Positions 27,952-33,459 of a stretch of 33,459 nucleotides of DNA are shown here, in pieces. This DNA is from Jimgerdemannia flammicorona (Eukaryota > Mucoromycota > Endogonomycetes > Endogonales > Endogonaceae). A model generated the notes under the pieces. That model searched no databases and was not told where the DNA came from. It was given only the letters and a program-made list of their open reading frames with translations. Made by a program: the position numbers and the translations under genes. The stretch covers positions 1-33,459 of the forward strand of contig RBNI01000326.1 in assembly GCA_003990745.1 (NCBI GenBank), given 5' to 3'. Numbering within the stretch: position 1 is the stretch's first letter; every line of letters begins with the position of its first letter.

Positions 27952-29838
27952 ATGGCAAGCAACTTGCATTCTGGTGAGCATACTGGGCAGGGGGGCCCCA
28001 GTGCCTTTGACTGGCAACATGTGGGGGGGGGTCGGGGTGCTGGTCTTGGCATGCCAAGTGCTTTGGTGAGAGGACGCGGGGCTGGAGGGGGTGGCAGAGG
28101 AGGTGCGAGGCCACTTGGGGGAGGGAGGATGACCTTCACGGATAAGGTCAGGATGGGGAAGCAGGCGATGGGACTGGATGGCTGGCTGGAGCTGGGGAAG
28201 GCAGCTGCTTCCTCGAGTGGCAAGGAGGCCTCTCTACTGGGGAGTCAGCGTAGTGGGGCTGGAGGAGTAGTGGCTGAGGCAGTGACTGTTGATGGCGGGG
28301 TGATGGGCAATCTGGAAAAAAATCCAGATATGATGGCTGATGGGGGACCTGGACAGGGGAGCGGCACGGGATCTGGGGACCTGGCAGATGGTGTGATGGG
28401 CCTCATGGTGGCCCCATTACTCAAGAAGTCACAATCGGAATTCACCATCACACTGTGCTTCCAAGACTTGGTGGTGATAGCAAAGATGGTGCTGGGGCTG
28501 TTGGCGAGTGAGGTGAAGGGTGCCGCCTCAGTTAAGTTTTTGAAGAAGCTAGAGGCAGTCGAGGTGGGGTTTGAAGAGGAGGATTTGCTACTGGAGGCGG
28601 TGGAGAAGAGTGTGGTGGTTGGAGGGATTTCGGTGCCAATGGCTAGGTATATGCATTGGGATCCCCATGTGGTTCACCTGGTGATTGCAGACTTGCCGAT
28701 GGTGAAGAAGGAGGAGGTGAGGAGGCTGGTCATGGATGTGGTGAAGGAGTATAGCGAAGTGGTCGACATTGGATTCAGGGTGTGGGAAGGGACGGAGCTC
28801 AGGACAGGAGATGTAGATGTCTGGTTGAGGTTGTTTGGAATAGAGAATACTAAGAAGACTAGGGACTGGCCAGTGGCATTGAAGTGGGGCCCAGTGGAGT
28901 ACAAGGTTTTGAGGGTGAAGGGGTCAGAGGAAGAGGAGGAGGACCTGCTGGAGGCGCTTGAGGACTTGGTTGGGGTGGTGGAGAGGCGACAAAGGGCTTG
29001 GAGGGCTTATGAGGCTAGGACAGTAGTGGAGGTGATTGAGGGCAAGAAGGTGCAAATGGATAAGGTGCTCTGGGAGAAGGCAAAGGGGAGACAGCTGCAG
29101 AAGGATTTGTTGGCAAGTTTGGATGGGGGCCACAGGGCAGGGGTTATGGAGGAGGGCACTGGAGCGAGTGCTAGCATCTGGGCAGAGGGGGGGCAGCAAG
29201 GGGGGAAGACGAAGGAGAGTGGGGGCCGGGGGCCAGAGGAGGCTGGAGTGGACATAGCGATGGCGGAAGATATTCCAATCCAGTATGGTGTGCCCGAGGT
29301 GGGAGAGGGGGAATTGGAGGATGTGTTGGAGGATGGGTGAGATGAGTCAGTATGAACTAAGGAGAGGAAGGAAGGAGAGGCAGATTTGGAGCAGGCAGCC
29401 GAGGTAGTTGGAGGGGAGAAGTGGCTATTGAGGGCACTGCGAAATGTGGCAGCCAAGGAACTGGGCGAGATTGACTTCCGGGTGATCAGTGAGGAATTCT
29501 GGGGGCAAGTGCTGTGAGGGGAGGAGGTAGTGAGGAAGTTGAGAGATGAGATGATGGCAGCTCTTCTGGAGGCAGAGGAGTATGAGGTCACTGAGGCAAG
29601 GGAGACAACGCTCTTGGGTATAGCTAATGAAAGGGCAGCCTACCTGTGGGGGCCGCGGAAGGGACTGGAGAAGTGGCAGGTGGTGTGCGAGGAGTACAGG
29701 GCATCAATGGAGATGGTGGATGGTGAGGACTGTGCAGAACTATTGGCAGCTCTGGATGAACAGCAGAATGTGGAAGATGAGATTGCGGCAGAAAGGAACC
29801 TGGATCTGGCTGGAGAGGAAGTGAGCATGGAATTATAG
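27952..29838 (+). pseudogene. L2 ORF1: RGG-box and RRM-like nucleic-acid-binding protein
   Basis: Open from 27,922 to a TGA at 29,338, then continuing in the same frame through two more TGA to TAG at 29,836-29,838, about 628 residues. The first Met inside L2 is uncertain; 27,952 is one choice. The N-terminus is a Gly/Arg box (about 28,020-28,125, GGGRGAGLG, RGRGAGGGGRGGARP) expected to bind RNA. The middle has a strand-helix-strand unit WDPHVVHLVIADLPMVKKEE (about 28,655-28,715) and VVDIGFRVWEG, then DVDVWLRLFG, an RRM-like fold shared with L1. An acidic helical stretch (EEEEEDLLEALEDLVGVVE) and a C-terminal helix-rich region (MMAALLEAEEYEV) also match L1. The role would be RNA binding in the retrotransposition particle. 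Confidence 0.82.
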
Positions 29839-32800
29839 AGGTGGAGATATCAATGCTTTCAAATATTTCGCTATGAATAGTACAACTAACATTTTTTCTT
29901 TGAACATAAATGGGCTTAGAGGGACTGAGAGGTGACGTATGATTTTTGGATAGCTGAAGAAACTGGAGGCAGATCTCTTTTTACTTCAAGATGTGCAATG
30001 TGAGGGGGAGGACAATATACTGGAATGGACAAAAGAGTGGGGTGGGGCGACAGTTTGGCAGGGTAAAGTAGGAATCTTGATTAGAAAGGGAAAAGGGGAC
30101 ATTGCAGACACTGGACATTGGGGTAGTAGATTAGTGTAGGGGATGTGGCGGAGGCCTGAATGGAACTTAATTGTGGTGGGACCTTGTTACTGTCCGGCTG
30201 AGAGAGGGACCTGAGTGGCATGGATTGGGGATCTGCGGGATTCTGGGCGCTTGGTTGAGGCTGGGGTGGATTGTCTAGGGGGAGACTTCAATATGGTATG
30301 GAAGGGTAGACTGGACCGTACTGATGGGGGACAGGGTGTGGCAGGAAGGAGTGGGGGATTGGAGGAATGGGAGGAGGTGGAGAGACTCAGTGTACTGGTG
30401 GATGCCATGTGACTTCAGGATAGTGACCAATGTCTATACACTCACTGGGTGGGAGGACTTGGAACTAGGATTGATTGGGTATTGACTGCTGAGTATTGGG
30501 GCAATACAGTTTGGGAGATGATGGAGGTAGAGTGGTGCCCTTGGTCAGACCACTGGGGTATTAGGGGGGGTGGGAGGTTTGGAGAGAGCAGAGAGGGGCC
30601 AGGACATTGGTGCCTGAACTCTTCACTACTGGATGAGATGGACTTGTGGAATGTGTGGGTGGTAGAGGTGCGATCCAAGGTTAATAATTGGAGGCAAGCA
30701 GGGATGAGGATTGGAGATAGGTGGCGTAGACTGAAATCTGAAGCTCAAAGGTTCTGGGGGGAGGTGGGGAGGGAGAGGGGTGCTCAGTGGAGGAGACAAG
30801 TCCGATGGGCATCTAGGAGACTGGAAAGGCTACTTCTGAACTGGGCTGGAGTACTGGAGGAGGAGGAGGTATTGGATTGGAAGGCTAAGCAGGCTCGGCT
30901 AGAAGTGGTGGAACTGCAGGATTTGTTGAGGAAGGAGGAAGCAATGCAGGCTCAGACTATGGCAGCCAGGCTACGGTGGCAGGGATTGGAAGAAGGAGAA
31001 AGGCCCACTAGGTTTTTGTCCCATCTCCTTCATGCGAGGGGAGCAAGGCACTGGTGGGAAGGGGTTCTTAATGATGAGGGAGAGATGGTATTAGGTGTGC
31101 AGGGGATCTTTGGCCAGTTGAGCGCTCGTTGGAGTAACCTCTGGAGTGAAGAGGAAGGAGGGGAGGTGGAGCAGGACATTGAGTGGCATCTGGAGGAGTG
31201 GCACCCAAATCCTGCTGCAGGGTTGGGGGAGCTTGGTCAACCGGTTTTGGGAGAGGAGATCCTTCGAGTTCTGGCATCAACAACCCTAGGAACTGCACTG
31301 GAGGAGGATAGTTTGTCTTGGAACTTTTGGAATCATATGGCTTCCGTAGAGGAGATTCTGGAGGAGATGTCACTGATGTGTAATGCCATCATCAGTTCTA
31401 GGGAATGGATTGGAGGGCAGCAGTTGGGGCTGGTATTACTGCTGTACAAGGACAAAGGGCGTAGGGAGGACTGGAAGAATCAGAGGCCGATCATGCTGCT
31501 GGACATGGACCACAAGCTGGTCACCAAAATTCTGGTGGCAAGGTTGCAGGGTGTGGCCCAACAGGTGCTGGGGAAGGAGCAGTGTGGCTTTGTTGGGGGC
31601 TGACTGATCTGAGATGGCATGGCATGGGTTCACAGAGTTATTGAAGGTGCTAGGGCTGCAGGGGTAGATGGCCACTTGGTCTTCCTGGACCAGGAGAAGG
31701 CCTATGATAGGGTTCGGAGAGTGTGGCTGGAGAAAGTACTGAAGCGCATTGGGGTACCAGGGGACATGTATCGGTCACTTATTGGATTACTGGAAGGGAG
31801 TAGGGCTGCGATTCTGGCTAATGGACACAGGGGGGCCTCCTTCCCCTTGGGGAGGGGGGTGCCGCAGGGGGATCCACTGTCACCCATCCTTTACACCTTC
31901 GCCTTGGAGCTGCTGTTGGATAGGATCTGGTGCAGAGTTGGTGGATTGAATATCCTGGGCATCAATTGGAAGGTGGGGGCCTTTGCAGATAATATGGTGG
32001 TTGGGTTGGGTTTCGTGGCAGATGTGGCTAGGCTCAAGGAAATAGTTGAGTGGTATGAGAGGTATTCTGGAGTGAAACTCAACTGGCACAAGTGTGAGAC
32101 AATGGTTCTTGGGGAAGGAGTCATAGGGGGGGACGTCATTGGAACAATTGTCCCAGTGGGAGGAGTGATTCGGTACTTGGGTATTTATTTCTCGGTATAT
32201 GGCTCTTTGCTTTCCAAGGAGTGGTGGGAGTGCAAGCTGGTAGAATGGGGGAAAGTACTGACGAGTTGGGGTGGTAGACAGGTGTTGCTAGCAGGGAGGG
32301 TAACTGTTCTTAATGTGTACTGGATGCCGAAGCTTTGGTATTTGGGCTACTATTTGGACTTCCTGAAGTGGGTGGTTAAAAGGCTTCTGAAGATGGCCCG
32401 CTCTTGGCTCTGGGCTGGACACCAGAGTCAGATTGGTTGGGAGGTACTCGCACTACCTATGGATCATGGAGGACTTGGCCTGGTGGACTTTTCCAAGAAG
32501 CTACTCTGCTTGAGGGCGTGGTGGATGAAGAGGGCCAGTGAGTTGAGGGGAGGAGAATGGGTGCCCCTTATGCAGCGTTTGTGGGAGGTGAGGGTGTCGC
32601 TGCGGGGTGGCTCAGGGGATCTACTGTCCTTGGTGGCCTTGGATAGTAGCCAGAGGATGTAGTACAAAGGATTCTGGTGGGGAGTGGTAGATGGGGCCCA
32701 TCACATTGGAATCTGGTGACAAGGTGCTGAAGGAGATGAGGACTGGGGTCCGGAGATATAGAGGTGGGACTGGCTCTTGTTGGGAGGGAATCTGGTTGAG

Positions 32801-33459
32801 GACTTCCGATTAGAGGAGGGCATGGAGTGCCTTCGGGGTCTGGGACAGGACCTTTGGCTGGAGACCTGGCAAGGGGTTGGAATTGGAGAAGGATGGGACT
32901 GGGCAGGCATCTGGTCTTGGATCAAGGGGGTGTCGAGGTGGCTACCACCAAAAATCTGGGTAGCTTGGTGGTGGCTGTTGCCATGAAATGTAATGTTAAA
33001 CTTTAGAGCTAGCCATCTGGTAGAGGGCGGGGTTTTTGATTGTGAGGAGTGTCATAACATAGGGCAGGAGGGAGGGGTGGTGCAGACCCCTGAACATTGG
33101 CTGGGAGAGTGCGAGAGTATGGGGAATTTTTGAAAGGTAGTTGGGGGGAGATTGGGAGTGCCAGTGCCTGACCCTGAGGTGGGTGGGTGTTGGGTGGCGC
33201 TACAGTTGAGGTTGGTGGGGGGGGTGGGGAATGAGTGACTGATGGTTGGTTGGGCCATTGCAATATGGGTGGGGCTCGCAGAACATTGGTGGAGCATATT
33301 TGAGGAGGGTCCTTGGAGGCCTGTGAACCTGAGGGTAGTAAGGTGGGAGGAGCTGATGCTCGAGCTCTTCAAGGTTTGGTGGATTGGTTGGGGCCCCAAG
33401 GGGGGGAGACATAGGGGGCTAGTGAGGAGGATTGTAGAGAAGAGTGGGGGTAGGGTTGT
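27960..33459 (+). mobile_element. L2: young Tad-like LINE, 5' end to window edge
   Basis: A plus-strand non-LTR element inserted in C1. It has ORF1 (about 27,952-29,838), a 34-base gap, then ORF2 in a single frame from 29,873 to at least 33,120. Unlike L1 it keeps CpG, is strongly G-rich on the sense strand and has about 16 stops in 5 kb, nearly all TGA or TAG. The 3' end and tail lie outside the window. The 5' boundary is between 27,960 and 28,030, where the Copia text changes to G-rich text. Confidence 0.9.
29873..33459 (+). pseudogene. L2 ORF2: endonuclease-reverse transcriptase, about 12 stops, partial
   Basis: Starts MNSTTNIFSLNINGLRG 34 bases after ORF1. AP-endonuclease: LFLLQDVQ (LQD at 29,984-29,992 in place of LQE), GGDFNMVW (about 30,280), RIDWVLTAEYW (about 30,467), WSDHW (about 30,542). 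RT: domain 0 with DWKNQRPIMLLDMDHKLVTK (about 31,470-31,530), motif A VFLDQEKAYDRVRR (about 31,680-31,722), motif B GRGVPQGDPLSPILY (about 31,851-31,895), motif C AFADNMVV with FADN at 31,982-31,993, then HKCETMVLGEG and RYLGIYF. A C-terminal finger at about 33,037-33,117 reads CEEC...QTPEHWLGEC. All segments share one frame and no frameshift was found. The open pieces are 30,449-31,603 and 31,619-32,662. It would nick target DNA and prime reverse transcription on it. Confidence 0.92.

Larger units (their letters stand above)
26582..27960 (+). mobile_element. C1: Ty1/Copia element, 5' part only
   Basis: A short LTR, a half-tRNA-type primer site and a Copia gag. Pol is missing because the LINE L2 follows. 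CpG appears from 26,595 on, in sharp contrast to the sequence on its left, and only one in-frame stop breaks gag, so this is a young insertion in an old element. No 3' LTR is visible and the right boundary lies somewhere between 27,900 and 28,030. Confidence 0.8.

Noticed and set aside
27760..27960. Copia protease after gag
   Set aside because: No D-S-G-A motif in any frame before the L2 sequence begins.
27945..33412. Many long minus-strand open frames with Pro/Ser-rich products
   Set aside because: They mirror the G-rich, stop-poor antisense of L2. The plus strand carries endonuclease, RT and RRM-like motifs.
1..33459. tRNA or rRNA genes, CRISPR arrays, bacterial operons
   Set aside because: No cloverleaf, rRNA-like conserved block, regularly spaced repeats or Shine-Dalgarno-led gene runs were seen. 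The only tRNA-related text is the set of primer-binding sites.

Overview
The window holds no recognisable host gene. It is a nested stack of retrotransposons, almost all decayed, and reads like a transposon-rich, AT-rich, probably heterochromatic block of a filamentous fungus. The fungal assignment is an inference from the company of Ty3/Gypsy elements, Tad-like LINEs with a C-terminal zinc finger, and very heavy C-to-T / G-to-A decay resembling RIP or methylation-linked deamination. From base 1 to about 26,590 CpG is almost absent (I noticed only two, near 10,038 and 13,802). In the recognisable domains, glutamine codons have become TAA/TAG, arginine or tryptophan codons TGA, zinc-knuckle Cys and His have become Tyr, and catalytic Asp has become Asn.

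Layout. (1) G1, a minus-strand Gypsy element, 43-5,723, with its 5' LTR at 5,238-5,723 and its 3' end cut by the window edge, which is a run of 42 A. (2) G2, a plus-strand Gypsy fragment, about 5,724-9,530. (3) G3, a plus-strand Gypsy element with LTR at about 9,541-9,982, then gag, dUTPase and protease, lost after about 11,950. (4) An unrecognised decayed coding region, probably minus strand, about 12,050-13,900, followed by a 20-base poly-A at 14,071-14,090. (5) G4, a minus-strand Gypsy element, 14,091-26,581, split by (6) L1, a minus-strand LINE at 16,589-22,370 flanked by a 16-bp target-site duplication. (7) C1, a plus-strand Copia LTR, primer site and gag, 26,582 to about 27,960. (8) L2, a plus-strand LINE related to L1, from about 27,960 past the right edge. 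C1 and L2 still contain CpG and few stops, so they are much younger than the rest.

The most striking observation is that three of the four Gypsy elements (G1, G3, G4) carry a dUTPase domain between the Gag zinc knuckle and the aspartic protease. Four or five of the dUTPase motifs can be read in each copy, and the copies differ enough to be separate families. The order nucleocapsid-dUTPase-protease is the one known from betaretroviruses. I cannot say from the sequence alone whether it has been described in fungal Gypsy elements.

Second, both LINE copies share two unusual catalytic positions: FADN in place of FADD in the reverse transcriptase, and LQD in place of LQE in the endonuclease. Domain limits in the decayed elements are approximate throughout, because stops and a few frameshifts break every frame.
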